From assembly GCA_963708325.1 (NCBI GenBank), contig OY970203.1:434001-498000 (forward strand): 64,000 nucleotides of DNA. Reading direction: 5' to 3'. A model generated the notes under the pieces. That model did not search any database, had not been told where the DNA came from, and worked only from the letters and a program-made list of their open reading frames with translations. Shown one piece after another: positions 17,819 to 26,604 of the stretch; the first letter of the stretch is position 1; each line of letters begins with the position of its first letter. Origin of the DNA: G963708325 sp963708325 (GTDB lineage: Bacteria; Actinomycetota; Thermoleophilia; Solirubrobacterales; 70-9). A program made the translations under genes and the position numbers.

Positions 17819-17852
17819 GGCAGCCGTGGGCGCCGAGGGGCCGGAGGTGTGC

Positions 17853-18131
17853 GTGATCGACTGGCACGTCCATCCCCTGCGGGCGGAGCGCTGGTACGAG
17901 GTCTGGCAGCCGGCGGCGGCGCGCTCGCTCGCCTTCGGCGCCCGCAACTACCTGATCACCCGCAACGAGGAGGACCCGCTGCACTTCCGCCAGATCTCGG
18001 TCTGGGACGACCGCGGCGACTTCGAGCGCTACTGGTTCTCCGATGAGGTCTCGGCGATCCGACAGGACGCCCTGGCGCTGTTCAACAAGCCGCTGCTGCC
18101 CACCTGGCACGCGCTGGTCGAGGAGGGGTGA
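17853..18131 (+). CDS. Small ABM-like hypothetical protein
   Basis: A protein of about 92 residues. The sequence IDWHVHPLRAERWYEVWQPAAARSLAFGA and HFRQISVWDDRGDFERYW suggests a dimeric alpha-beta barrel such as antibiotic-biosynthesis-monooxygenase-type proteins, but the function is unknown. GGAGG at 17843-17847 sits 5 bases before GTG 17853, so I chose that start over GTG 17826. It lies 35 bases behind ccr and probably belongs to the same transcript. Confidence 0.6.
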   Translation: MIDWHVHPLRAERWYEVWQPAAARSLAFGARNYLITRNEEDPLHFRQISVWDDRGDFERYWFSDEVSAIRQDALALFNKPLLPTWHALVEEG

Positions 18132-18135
18132 GCGG

Positions 18136-18852
18136 ATGCTGCGCTGGCTGACGGCCGCGGTGGGAGCGGCCGCTGCCGTCGTGCTCGCGCTCGCCGTCGC
18201 CGGACCGGTGCCGTCACGGGCGGCGTCGGGCTGTCCGCTCGGCCAAAACGACTTCGGCTTCGGCACGGTCCTGGTCAGGGACGACGGCTCCCCCGAGACC
18301 GGATGCAACGAGACGATCCGCGTCTACTGCAACGGCGTCGGGCACGTCGAGGTCTCCCACAGCTTCAACGGAAACGCCCAGATCGAGGAGACGCAGGACG
18401 TCACCAACGCGAACAGCCCCGTTCCCTGCGGCATCGTCAAGAAGGTGAGGCTTTACGGCAACGACACCGCCGAACGCCTCGACCTCTCGGGCGTTGCGAA
18501 GGCAGGCGGCTTCACCGGGATCAACCTGACGAACGTGATCGATGGCGGCGACCGCCGCGATGTCCTGATCGGCTCCGCGTTCGCGGACCGCCTCGTGCAG
18601 GGCTCGGATGACAGCCCCGGCATCCTGCGCGGCGGCGCCGGCGCCGACAACCTGGTCGGCGACGATGGCGCCGACACCGAGAAGGGCGGCACCGGCCGCG
18701 ACCACCTCGACGGGCGCGCGGGGCCGGACAAGCTCTACGGGGGCGACGGGCGCGACAGCCTCTACGGCCGCGACGGCAACGACCTGCTGCGCGGCGGGCC
18801 GGGCCTCGACCAGCTCTTCGGCGGGCCCGGCACGAACGACGTCAGGCAGTAG
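18136..18852 (+). CDS. Secreted RTX-type calcium-binding repeat protein
   Basis: Exported protein of 238 residues. An N-terminal signal peptide ends near AASG at about residue 32. A cysteine-containing domain of about 110 residues follows. The C-terminal 80 residues contain about six nonapeptide RTX repeats of the G-G-x-G-x-D-x-L type (GGAGADNLVG, GGTGRDHLDG, GGDGRDSLYG, GGPGLDQLFG), which form a calcium-binding beta roll. No catalytic domain is recognisable. An AGGAGG sequence at 18121 precedes the ATG. The gene follows the small protein by 4 bases. Confidence 0.8.
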   Translation: MLRWLTAAVGAAAAVVLALAVAGPVPSRAASGCPLGQNDFGFGTVLVRDDGSPETGCNETIRVYCNGVGHVEVSHSFNGNAQIEETQDVTNANSPVPCGIVKKVRLYGNDTAERLDLSGVAKAGGFTGINLTNVIDGGDRRDVLIGSAFADRLVQGSDDSPGILRGGAGADNLVGDDGADTEKGGTGRDHLDGRAGPDKLYGGDGRDSLYGRDGNDLLRGGPGLDQLFGGPGTNDVRQ

Positions 18853-19687
18853 CGCCGGCCTCGGCACGCTTGCGCCAGTAGCGCTCCAGCCCCATGTGGA
18901 GCTGGTCGGGCGGAGCCGCCTGCTCGTAGCGGGCGGCGGCCTCGGCGTCGGTCGCGGTGGCGATCGCGCAGCGGATCGACTCCACGAAGCGGTCGCGATC
19001 CGTCCCGCGGGCCCTCTCGGCCCATTCGTCGAGGCTGGCGCGGGCGTTCGCGAGGTGCTCGGCGACGCGGTCGACGGCGCCGAAGTGCGTCAGCGCCAGC
19101 CGCCGCGGGCGCTGTGCCTCGACCAGGGCGATCGACGCGTGCCAGCGCTCGAGGTCGATGTCCGGCGGCGGGGTGGGCATCAGCACGAAGCCGGCCGGCG
19201 GGATCCTGACGCCGGCGACGTCGCCGACGAAGGCGGTGCCCTCGTGCAGGTAGGCAACGTGGTGATCGGCGTGGCCCGGCGTGTGGATGACGCCGATCCC
19301 GTCGTCCAGCCGCTCGCCGCCGCGCAGCGGGCGCAGGTTGCGCTCGGGCACCGGCGCCACCCGGCCCCACAGCTCGTCCATGCGGTCGCCGTACAGGCGC
19401 TCGGCGCTGGCGACCAGGCGCGATGGATCGGCCAGGTGGGGCGCCCCGACCTCGTGGACGAAGACCTCGAGGCCGGGGAAGCGCTCGACCAGCGCCCCGG
19501 CGGCACCGGCGTGGTCGAGGTGGACGTGGGTGAGCAGGAGCCGCCGCGGGGGGCGCGCGAGCGCCGCGAGCAGGGTCTCGAGGCAGCTCTCGGGCCCCGG
19601 GTCGACGAGCGTGTCGCCGAGCGGCCAGCAGCCGATCATCCGGTCGACGCCGAGGTACATGCAGTCGATCGGCTCGCGGCCGGTCAC
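18842..19687 (-). CDS. MBL-fold metallohydrolase
   Basis: Metallo-beta-lactamase-fold hydrolase of 281 residues. THVHLDHAG at about residues 53-61 is the dinuclear metal motif HxHxDH, and HTPGHADHHVAY with GDVAG supplies the later ligands. The C-terminal 90 residues are helical. The substrate is unknown; glyoxalase-II-like thioesters are one possibility. The start is 4 bases after the stop of the large membrane protein gene, so the two are probably co-transcribed. The 3' end overlaps the convergent RTX gene by 11 bases. Confidence 0.85.
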   Translation of the reverse strand: MTGREPIDCMYLGVDRMIGCWPLGDTLVDPGPESCLETLLAALARPPRRLLLTHVHLDHAGAAGALVERFPGLEVFVHEVGAPHLADPSRLVASAERLYGDRMDELWGRVAPVPERNLRPLRGGERLDDGIGVIHTPGHADHHVAYLHEGTAFVGDVAGVRIPPAGFVLMPTPPPDIDLERWHASIALVEAQRPRRLALTHFGAVDRVAEHLANARASLDEWAERARGTDRDRFVESIRCAIATATDAEAAARYEQAAPPDQLHMGLERYWRKRAEAGATA

Positions 19688-19691
19688 CGGC

Positions 19692-21791
19692 TCACCCCGG
19701 GGCCGCGTGGCGCACCGGTGGACGGCGAACGACCCGGTAGAGCACCAGGTCGGAGCCGGCCGGGGCGCCGGGGTCGGCGAACGCCTGCGCGACCCTCAGG
19801 TAGGGAAGCCGCCGGACTGCCGCCCAGCGCGCCGGGAAGGCGCTGCCGCCGAGGTTGACGCCGCGGCGGCCGACGAGCACGTAGGCGGCCCGCTTCGGCA
19901 GCGCGCCCGGGTGGCGCCGCGGTCGCAGGAAGAACGCGCGCACGCCGCGCAGCTCGCGGATCGCGTGGGCGCGCCAGGGGTCGGGCTGCAGATACGGGGT
20001 GCGTCCGTCCAGCTCCCCCGTGCGATGTCCCAGCGAGGCGATCACTCCCTCCGTGTAGCCGTTCGCGAGGATCACGGAATCCGTCGGCGAGTTGCGGTCT
20101 ATCCAAGCGTATGCGTCCCGGACGGCGGGCGACAGCGGCTCGCCGGGCTGGGTGACGATCCGGGCGCCCCCCATCGGCGTCAGCACCAGCAGGACCGCCA
20201 CGGTGAGCGCGGCGGCGGGCAACGCCGCGGCGACGACCCGCCAGCGCCGCGCCCGCGCCACGAAGCCCTGCCATCGGCTCCACCGCGACAGGGCGTCCGC
20301 CAGTGCCCAGCAGGCGGTCGCGATCGGCACCGCCAGCGCCACCCCCCAATAGGGGATCAGGCGCAGCGGGCCCACGCGCTCCGGCGCCCACGTGTGGTAC
20401 ACGCCGCAGACCAGCTCTCCCACGGCGTAGACGGCGAAGCCGTAGACGGCGAAGGTGATCAACGGGACCTCCAGCCGCCCCGGCAGCAGCGTCAGGGCAA
20501 GCACGCAGAAGGCGGCGAAGGCGGCGGCGAGCAGCGCCTGGGTCGACCGGGCGGAGAGGTTCAGCCGTGTAAACGGGGCGATCGACGGCAGCCGCCCGAA
20601 CGGATGCGCGCACTCCGCCGTGGTCGGGGCACCGGCGGCCTGGGCGACCCGGGTCGCCGCCGCCACGCTCCCCGAGGCCGCCGGCCCCAGGTAGGCCAGG
20701 CGATAGATGACCCGGGTGGGATCGACGCCGTGGCGCGGGCTCTGGAGCAGGTCCTGGCCGGTGCTGCCGGCGATCCCGCGTGTGACCGCGAACACCGCCG
20801 CGAACAGGACGGCGGCCACGACCACCACCCGCGCCGCCGGAGCCAGCGCCGCGATTCCGGCGCGCGCCCCCCCGCTTCGCCGCAGCAGGTGCGAGAGGGC
20901 TCGGCCGGCGAGGATCCCGAGCCACAGCGGCCCGGCGAGGATCGAGCCGACGGGATGGGCCAGATAGGCGCAGGCGACGAGCGCCCCGGCCATCCCGCCC
21001 CAGCGCAGCGAGCGCCGCTCGATCGCCTCGTCGACCATCCAGCCCGACCACAGCACCAGGCTGACCGCCAGCACCTCCGGCTTGTAGTTGAGCAGCCGCT
21101 CCTGGAGGTGGGCGAGGCTGAGCACGAGCACCGCAGCGAGCCACGCCCACCACGCGGGCAGCCAGCGGCGGGCGAGTGCCAGCAGGGCAAGCAGCGCGAA
21201 CGCGATCACGGCGAGGCGGTAGCGCTCGGCGAGGTCGAACCCGGCGCCCCCGGCGAGCGCGCCGGCAGACGCGCCGTGGACCGCCGAGAACAGGTACTCG
21301 ACGGGAAACGGGCGCGGCTGCCCCCACTCCGGCAGGGTGGCGGGGACCTTGCCATCGTCGAGCACCCGCTGCGCGACGCCCCAGTGGTAGTAGACGATTG
21401 TCGAGCGCGGCTGGCCGTGATAGGCGTCCACCTGCGGCCCGACGACGGCGAACCACGTCGCGGCCACGGCGGCGGCCGTGGCGACGGCCTGCAGCCATGT
21501 CGGCCGCCATCCGCGCAGCTCGGCCGCGCGGTCGCGGATGCGTCCACCGGAAGGTCGCACCCGGGCGATCACCGCCGCCGCCAGCGCCGCCAGCCCGAGC
21601 AGGAGGGCGACCGCGCCGAAACGATGGACGAGCAGCCCCGGTGCGGCGGCGAGGATCGTCGCCGGGACCGACAGCGCGATCGAGAGGAAGATGCGCTCGA
21701 CGACGCCGATCCGCTCCGGAACGGCGATCGCGCCGAGCAGCGCGCCCGCGAGCGCGAACGTGACCAGCAGCGCTAGGACGTCGAGAGGCAA
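19692..21791 (-). CDS. Large polytopic membrane protein, glycosyltransferase-like
   Basis: A 699-residue integral membrane protein with about thirteen hydrophobic segments and a C-terminal soluble part (about residues 560-699). The layout of many helices, a periplasmic loop containing PQVDAYHGQPRSTIVYYHWGVAQRVLDDG, and a C-terminal domain with DRNSPTDSVILANGYTEG resembles GT-C-type glycosyltransferases and related DUF6541-like proteins. No catalytic motif can be fixed. The start appears to be TTG at 21791, without a good ribosome-binding site. The downstream MBL gene is likely in the same operon. Confidence 0.7.
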   Translation of the reverse strand: MPLDVLALLVTFALAGALLGAIAVPERIGVVERIFLSIALSVPATILAAAPGLLVHRFGAVALLLGLAALAAAVIARVRPSGGRIRDRAAELRGWRPTWLQAVATAAAVAATWFAVVGPQVDAYHGQPRSTIVYYHWGVAQRVLDDGKVPATLPEWGQPRPFPVEYLFSAVHGASAGALAGGAGFDLAERYRLAVIAFALLALLALARRWLPAWWAWLAAVLVLSLAHLQERLLNYKPEVLAVSLVLWSGWMVDEAIERRSLRWGGMAGALVACAYLAHPVGSILAGPLWLGILAGRALSHLLRRSGGARAGIAALAPAARVVVVAAVLFAAVFAVTRGIAGSTGQDLLQSPRHGVDPTRVIYRLAYLGPAASGSVAAATRVAQAAGAPTTAECAHPFGRLPSIAPFTRLNLSARSTQALLAAAFAAFCVLALTLLPGRLEVPLITFAVYGFAVYAVGELVCGVYHTWAPERVGPLRLIPYWGVALAVPIATACWALADALSRWSRWQGFVARARRWRVVAAALPAAALTVAVLLVLTPMGGARIVTQPGEPLSPAVRDAYAWIDRNSPTDSVILANGYTEGVIASLGHRTGELDGRTPYLQPDPWRAHAIRELRGVRAFFLRPRRHPGALPKRAAYVLVGRRGVNLGGSAFPARWAAVRRLPYLRVAQAFADPGAPAGSDLVLYRVVRRPPVRHAAPG

Positions 21792-21847
21792 GGAGGGTCG
21801 GCGATCCGGAGGCGGAAGCGCTGAAGCCTATTGGCCGCGCACGGCGC

Positions 21848-22138
21848 TCAGTGCTGCTCCAGCGGGGCCATCGTCAGCCCCGCGGCGGAGAGCTGCTCCC
21901 AGTAGAGCTCGGCCGGCTCCCTCGGTCCCGTCCAGACGACCGCCTTGCCCGCGTTGTGGATCGTGTCGGCGATCCGGTATCCGGAGTCGAGGCTCACCCC
22001 GGGGATCACGCGGGCGAGCGTGCTGGCCACGTGGTCGAACGTGTTGTGGTTGTCGTTTCGCACGATCACCATCCAGTTCCCCCCCAGCCCGGACCCGGGG
22101 CCGGCGGTTCGAGGTCGCTCGACTGTGGTGGTGGACAT
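21848..22138 (-). CDS. clpS: Clp protease adaptor ClpS
   Basis: Adaptor that delivers N-degron substrates to ClpAP/ClpCP, 96 residues. VIVRNDNHNTFDHVASTLARVIPGVS matches the ClpS core, with the N-D-x-H-N-T-F segment that forms the N-end residue pocket, followed by a histidine-containing helix (ADTIHNAGKAVVWTGPREPAELYWEQL). The first 20 residues are flexible, as usual. A TATCCT box and GGGAGCG sequence lie upstream. No clp ATPase gene is adjacent. Confidence 0.82.
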   Translation of the reverse strand: MSTTTVERPRTAGPGSGLGGNWMVIVRNDNHNTFDHVASTLARVIPGVSLDSGYRIADTIHNAGKAVVWTGPREPAELYWEQLSAAGLTMAPLEQH

Positions 22139-22194
22139 CGTCGCTCGCTCCCGCCGCCGGGAGGATAGAGCGCCGCCGGGTGGCGGAGAGGCGA

Positions 22195-22908
22195 TTACCC
22201 GAACGGATTGCGTGTGCGCAGCACGACCCCGTCAAACGTGACCCTGGCGCCGCGGATCGATCCCGAGGCGCTGCGGGCGCGCCCCACCGACACGGTGGAG
22301 TCCTGGCCGTCCATGTTGCTGAAGTCAGGGGTCGTGCTGATCTGACCGGCGCCGACGCGCTTGTCGTTTATGAAGATCTTCAGCTCGCCGGGGTGGCTCT
22401 GGTAGGGCGGGAACGCGCGCAGGCGGATCTTGTTGCGCTGGCCCACCCCGTTGATCCGGTTGAGCGTGCCGCTCCCGTTCGGGACCAGCTCGCGCCCCCC
22501 CTTGAAGCGGCGGAACAGCTTGAACTCCTTGCGCTTCGGGAAGACCTGGAGCTGGTAGCCGCTGTTCGAGGAGCGCCGCACGGTGACGGCGACGAAGGTC
22601 TTGCCCCGGATCGCCTTCGGCGTCGCGGACAGCATCCTCGCGGTCGCACTGATGTCGAGGCTGGGGCCGGCAACGGTGGTGCGGTAGGAGCACTCCAGCG
22701 TGTTCTTGCCCACGCTGATCCCGAAGGCGCGATGGGAGGCCCAGCTCTTGGTGCAGTTCTTGCCGCCGACGAACTTCATGTTCTTGACGTCGCTGAGGCT
22801 GGAGAAGCTGTAGCTCTTCAGCAGGACCGCGGCCGCGCCGGCGCTCGCGGCGAGGACCAGGCCGATCGCGATCGCGGCGAGCGTGGCTGTGGTCGAGCGG
22901 GCTCTCAT
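22195..22908 (-). CDS. Secreted protein, possible LamG/concanavalin-like fold
   Basis: A 237-residue exported protein with a signal peptide (TTATLAAIAIGLVLAASAGAAA). The mature part is beta-rich and basic. It has features seen in jelly-roll carbohydrate-binding domains: FVAVTVRRSSNSGYQLQVFP, then IRLRAFPPYQSHPGELKIFINDKRVG. I do not recognise a specific family. The ATG at 22908 is chosen because it begins the signal peptide; the open frame upstream to 23013 has no signal character. Confidence 0.6.
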   Translation of the reverse strand: MRARSTTATLAAIAIGLVLAASAGAAAVLLKSYSFSSLSDVKNMKFVGGKNCTKSWASHRAFGISVGKNTLECSYRTTVAGPSLDISATARMLSATPKAIRGKTFVAVTVRRSSNSGYQLQVFPKRKEFKLFRRFKGGRELVPNGSGTLNRINGVGQRNKIRLRAFPPYQSHPGELKIFINDKRVGAGQISTTPDFSNMDGQDSTVSVGRARSASGSIRGARVTFDGVVLRTRNPFG

Positions 22909-23008
22909 CGTCTGCGGCAGGGTACTGCCCGCGCGGGAGTTCGGGGCGGGGCGGGCCGTCAGGGGAGAAACACGCGACCGGCACGAAGGATGCGGCCGAT
23001 CCCGCGAT

Positions 23009-23025
23009 CGCAAATATCATTTGCG
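23009..23025. promoter_or_regulatory. Operator-like dyad CGCAAAT-ATC-ATTTGCG over the ecm -10 box
   Basis: A perfect 7+7 inverted repeat with a 3-base centre. It contains the TATCAT box at 23015-23020, which ends 7 bases before the ATG of the mutase gene. A protein bound here would block transcription, so this is probably a repressor site for the ethylmalonyl-CoA mutase gene. Confidence 0.6.
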
Positions 23026-23027
23026 GC

Positions 23028-25022
23028 ATGAGCGAGCATCGCCTGCCCGAGCGCGACCGCCCGTGGGTCATGCGGACGTACGCCGGCCATTCCGACGCGC
23101 GCCGCTCCAACGAGCTCTACCGCCGCAACCTGGCGAAGGGCCAGACGGGCCTGTCGGTCGCCTTCGACCTGCCCACCCAGACCGGCTACGACCCCGATCA
23201 CCCGCTGGCGCGGGGCGAGGTCGGCAAGGTCGGCGTCTCGATCGTCCACAAGGGCGACATGCACACGCTGCTCGACGGGATCCCGCTCGACGAGATGAAC
23301 ACCTCGATGACGATCAACGCCACAGCCGCCTGGCTGCTGGCGCTGTACGCCACGGTCGCCGAGGAGAACGGCGTCGAGCGCAGCGCCCTCGCCGGCACGA
23401 CCCAGAACGACATCATCAAGGAGTACCTGTCGCGCGGCACCTACGCCTTCCCGCCGGAGCCCTCGATGCGGCTGATCGCCGACATGGTCGCCTTCACCGT
23501 CCGCGAGATCCCGAAGTGGAACCCGATCAACGTCTGCAGCTACCACCTGCAGGAGGCGGGCGCCACGCCGGTGCAGGAGATCGCCTACGCCCTCTCCACG
23601 GCCGTCGCCGTGCTCGACGAGGTGAAGCGGCGCGGCCAGGTCCCCGCCGACGAGTTCCCGCGGGTCTTCGGGCGCATCTCCTTCTTCGTCAACGCCGGCG
23701 TGCGCTTCGTCGAGGAGCACGCGAAGCTGCGCGCGATGGGGCGGCTGTGGGAGGAGATCGGACGCGAGCGCTACGGCGTCACCGACTCCAAGTACCTTCG
23801 CTTCCGCTACGGCGTCCAGGTCAACTCGCTCGGCCTGACCGAGTCGCAGCCCGAGAACAACGTGCCGCGAATAGTGCTCGAGGCGCTCGCCGTCACGCTC
23901 GGCCGCGACGCCCGGGCGCGCGCCATCCAGCTGCCGGCCTGGAACGAGGCGCTCGGCCTCCCGCGCCCGTGGGACCAGCAGTGGAGCCTGCGGATCCAGC
24001 AGCTCCTCGCCGAGGAGACCGACCTGCTCGAGTACCCGGACCTGTTCGAGGGCTCGACGGTGATGGAGGGACTGGTCGCCGAGCTTGCCGAGGGGGCGCG
24101 CCAGGAGATGGGCGTCGTCGCCGAGCACGGCGGCGCCGTGGAGGCGGTGCCCTACATGAAGGCCAGCCTGGTGCAGTCCAACCGCGAGCGGATCGCCCGG
24201 ATCGAGCGCGGCGAGCTCAGGGTCGTGGGCCAGAACGTCCACACCGAGACCGAGGACTCGCCGCTGACCACGGGCGAGGACGGCGGGATCCTGACGCCCG
24301 ACCCCGAGGTCGAGCGCGAGTGCATCGCCGCCCTGGAGCGCTGGCGGGCCGAGCGCGACGAGGCGGCCGTGGAGGCGGCCCTGGAGCAGCTCGCCGAGGC
24401 GGCCCGCGACGAGAGCGCCAACGTGATGCCGGCGACGCTCGCGGCCGCCCGGGCCGGCGCCACCACGGGGGAGTGGGCGGGCGTGCTGCGCGACGTCTTC
24501 GGCGACTACCGCGCGCCGACAGGCGTCGGTTCCGCCGCGGCGCCGGCGAACGGCGACCTCGTGGCGACCGTCCGGGAGCGTGTGGACGCTGTCTCGGCAG
24601 CGCTCGGCCACCGCCTGAAGATGCTCGTCGGCAAGCCGGGCCTGGACGGCCATTCCAACGGGGCCGAGCAGATCGCGGTGCGCGCCCGCGACGCGGGGAT
24701 GGAGGTCGTCTACGCCGGGATCCGGCTGACGCCCGAGCAGATCGCCGCGTCCGCCGTGGACGAGGACGTCGACGTGGTCGGGCTCTCGATCCTCTCCGGC
24801 TCGCATCGCGAGCTGGTGCCCGCGGTCGTGAGCCAGCTGCGCGAGGCCGGGCTGGAGGTGCCGGTCGTGGTGGGCGGGATCATTCCCCCCGCCGACGAAC
24901 GCGCCCTCCGGGACGCCGGCGTCGATCGCGTCTACACGCCGAAGGACTTCGAGATCAACCGGATCATGGGCGACATCGTCGACCTCGTCGCCGAGCGAAA
25001 CGGCGTCGCCGCGGCAGCCTGA
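23028..25022 (+). CDS. ecm: Ethylmalonyl-CoA mutase (MeaA/Ecm-type B12 mutase)
   Basis: Adenosylcobalamin-dependent isomerase converting ethylmalonyl-CoA to methylsuccinyl-CoA. The single 664-residue chain has the large catalytic barrel (RPWVMRTYAGHSDARRSNELYRRN at residues 10-33, DLPTQTGYDPDHPLARGEVGKVG, MNTSMTINATA) and a C-terminal cobalamin domain with DGHSNG (the DxHxxG histidine loop, about residue 541), LSILSGSH and GGIIPP. The length and the NELYR...GQTGLSVAFDLPTQTGYD stretch fit MeaA/Ecm rather than heterodimeric methylmalonyl-CoA mutase. The promoter looks leaderless. Confidence 0.88.
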   Translation: MSEHRLPERDRPWVMRTYAGHSDARRSNELYRRNLAKGQTGLSVAFDLPTQTGYDPDHPLARGEVGKVGVSIVHKGDMHTLLDGIPLDEMNTSMTINATAAWLLALYATVAEENGVERSALAGTTQNDIIKEYLSRGTYAFPPEPSMRLIADMVAFTVREIPKWNPINVCSYHLQEAGATPVQEIAYALSTAVAVLDEVKRRGQVPADEFPRVFGRISFFVNAGVRFVEEHAKLRAMGRLWEEIGRERYGVTDSKYLRFRYGVQVNSLGLTESQPENNVPRIVLEALAVTLGRDARARAIQLPAWNEALGLPRPWDQQWSLRIQQLLAEETDLLEYPDLFEGSTVMEGLVAELAEGARQEMGVVAEHGGAVEAVPYMKASLVQSNRERIARIERGELRVVGQNVHTETEDSPLTTGEDGGILTPDPEVERECIAALERWRAERDEAAVEAALEQLAEAARDESANVMPATLAAARAGATTGEWAGVLRDVFGDYRAPTGVGSAAAPANGDLVATVRERVDAVSAALGHRLKMLVGKPGLDGHSNGAEQIAVRARDAGMEVVYAGIRLTPEQIAASAVDEDVDVVGLSILSGSHRELVPAVVSQLREAGLEVPVVVGGIIPPADERALRDAGVDRVYTPKDFEINRIMGDIVDLVAERNGVAAAA

Positions 25023-25121
25023 GCAACCGGATCGACGCCGGCTGCAGGGGCTCGAGGCGCCGGTTCCCGGTTGCGACCCGGTCGGCGGGCGGCTAGTTTT
25101 TGCGGCTGACGGGCAGGTGGG

Positions 25122-26099
25122 GTGTACCGAGAGCGCATATCCGGGAGGCGAATCGCGCGAGCGTCGGTGCTCGCGGTGGTCGCGATCGCGGCCGCCTGGT
25201 GGATCGGCCGGGCGGGCGCCGCCGCCGTGCCGTCGGACCCCGTCATCGCCGCCGCCGGTGACATCGCCTGCGACCCCGGCAACGTCAAGTTCCGCGCCCT
25301 GAGGGGGACGGGAGACTCCTGCCGGGCGCGCTACACCTCCGACCTGCTCGTCCACCACGACTACCGGCGGGTGCTCGCACTCGGCGATCTCCAGTACCGC
25401 GACGGGCGGCTGTGGAAGTTCAACCGCTCCTACGGGCCCACCTGGGGCCGCGTGCGCAGCATCACCCGCCCGGTGCCCGGCAACCACGAGTACCAGACGG
25501 GGACCGCGAGCGGCTACTTCGACTACTTCAACGGCCCCGGCAACTTCAGCGGCCGCGCCGGCAACCGCAACCAGGGCTACTACAGCTTCGACCTCGGGCA
25601 CTGGCACCTGATCGCCCTGAACTCGAACTGCGATCGCATCGGGGGCTGCGGCGTCGCGTCCGCCCAGGCCCTGTGGCTGCGCCAGGACCTGCTCACCCAC
25701 CAGCGCCAGTGCACGCTCGCCTACTGGCACCACCCGCTGTTCACGTCGGGGCCGCAGGGCGACTCGGTGCGGATGCGAGAGATCTGGCAGACCCTGCAGG
25801 ACGCGGGCGTGGACGTGGCGCTGACCGGCCACGACCACACCTACGAGCGGTTCGCTCCGCAGGATGCGAACGGCAACCCCAGCGCGACCGGGATCCGCGA
25901 GTTCGTGGTCGGCACCGGGGGCAAGAACTTCGAGGGACCGTTCCGCGAGCGCGTCGCGAACACGCGCGTGCGCGAGCTGGGCACGTTCGGCGTGCTTCGC
26001 CTCGTCCTGCGCCCCTCCAGGTACAGATGGCGGTTCGTCCCGGCCAGGCCGACCTCGCCGCACGCGTTCCGGGACTCCGGCTCGGCAGCCTGCCACTGA
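25122..26099 (+). CDS. Secreted metallophosphatase, purple-acid-phosphatase-like
   Basis: Calcineurin-type metallophosphoesterase of 325 residues with an N-terminal signal or anchor (about residues 10-35). Metal-binding motifs appear in the standard order: GDIAC, GDLQYRDG, PGNHEYQ, HHPLF and GHDHTYERF. No fibronectin-type N-terminal domain is present, so it is a minimal exported phosphatase whose substrate is unknown. The GTG start is preceded by a G-rich sequence; a TAGTTT box lies about 25 bases upstream. Confidence 0.85.
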   Translation: MYRERISGRRIARASVLAVVAIAAAWWIGRAGAAAVPSDPVIAAAGDIACDPGNVKFRALRGTGDSCRARYTSDLLVHHDYRRVLALGDLQYRDGRLWKFNRSYGPTWGRVRSITRPVPGNHEYQTGTASGYFDYFNGPGNFSGRAGNRNQGYYSFDLGHWHLIALNSNCDRIGGCGVASAQALWLRQDLLTHQRQCTLAYWHHPLFTSGPQGDSVRMREIWQTLQDAGVDVALTGHDHTYERFAPQDANGNPSATGIREFVVGTGGKNFEGPFRERVANTRVRELGTFGVLRLVLRPSRYRWRFVPARPTSPHAFRDSGSAACH

Positions 26100-26185
26100 G
26101 TCCGCGCAGACCGTAGTTAGCCCGGATCGATGTTCAGCACCCGGCCCGGATGCCGGCGGGGGGCGCCGCTCATAGCGTGGTCGCC

Positions 26186-26446
26186 GTGACGCTCACGACC
26201 GCTCCGCGCGCGCTGCGCGACGGCCGCCCGCCGGTTCGCTGGCACGATCTCGACGAGGGCGCCTACGTCACCGACGGCGTCGACCTGTTCATGATCGCGC
26301 GGGTCTACCGGGACGGCGCCGACGAGGTGGTGCAGCTCGAGGAGTGCCGCTCGCTGACGCGCGTGATCATCGTCGTCGAGGATCTCGTCGGGTCGAACTT
26401 CGGGCTCGTGCGCGGGCCCGTGGCGACTGACTGGAGCGCCGCTTGA
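26186..26446 (+). CDS. Small conserved hypothetical protein
   Basis: An 86-residue acidic protein without signal or membrane segments. The core is DLDEGAYVTDGVDLFMIARVYRDGADEVVQLEECRSL. I do not recognise a family. TAGCGT (26173-26178) ends 7 bases before GTG 26186, which decides this start over the longer frame from 26150. Confidence 0.6.
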   Translation: MTLTTAPRALRDGRPPVRWHDLDEGAYVTDGVDLFMIARVYRDGADEVVQLEECRSLTRVIIVVEDLVGSNFGLVRGPVATDWSAA

Positions 26447-26523
26447 TGCGGCTGGCCCGCGTCGCGATCCATCTGCTCGTCTGGCTCGACCACCAGACGC
26501 GCTCGACGGGCTCGCGTTCCTGA
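26446..26523 (+). CDS. Possible 25-residue small ORF overlapping the previous stop
   Basis: An ATG overlaps the TGA of the preceding gene (TGATG) and opens a frame MRLARVAIHLLVWLDHQTRS... ending at TGA 26521-26523. The overlap is the same coupling arrangement as at cofD-cofC. The N-terminal half is hydrophobic. It may be a real coupled small protein or chance. Confidence 0.3.
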   Translation: MRLARVAIHLLVWLDHQTRSTGSRS

Positions 26524-26545
26524 CTCCGAGCCGATCCGGTCGCCC

Positions 26546-26563
26546 GTCGCCGGTACCGGCGAC
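26546..26563. repeat. Perfect 18-bp palindrome between flanking direct repeats
   Basis: GTCGCCGGT is followed directly by its reverse complement. CGGTCGCCC occurs as a direct repeat on both sides. It lies in the gap before the zinc-ribbon gene at 26605, about 30 bases upstream of its TAGCCT box. It could be an operator or a degenerate repeat. Confidence 0.4.
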
Positions 26564-26604
26564 AACGGTCGCCCGGCGTCGTCGCAGAAGCTAGCCTGAG
26601 CGCT

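Noticed and set aside
22959..26096. A 1045-residue open frame antisense to ecm and the phosphatase gene
   Set aside because: Shadow of two well-supported genes; no domain recognisable.
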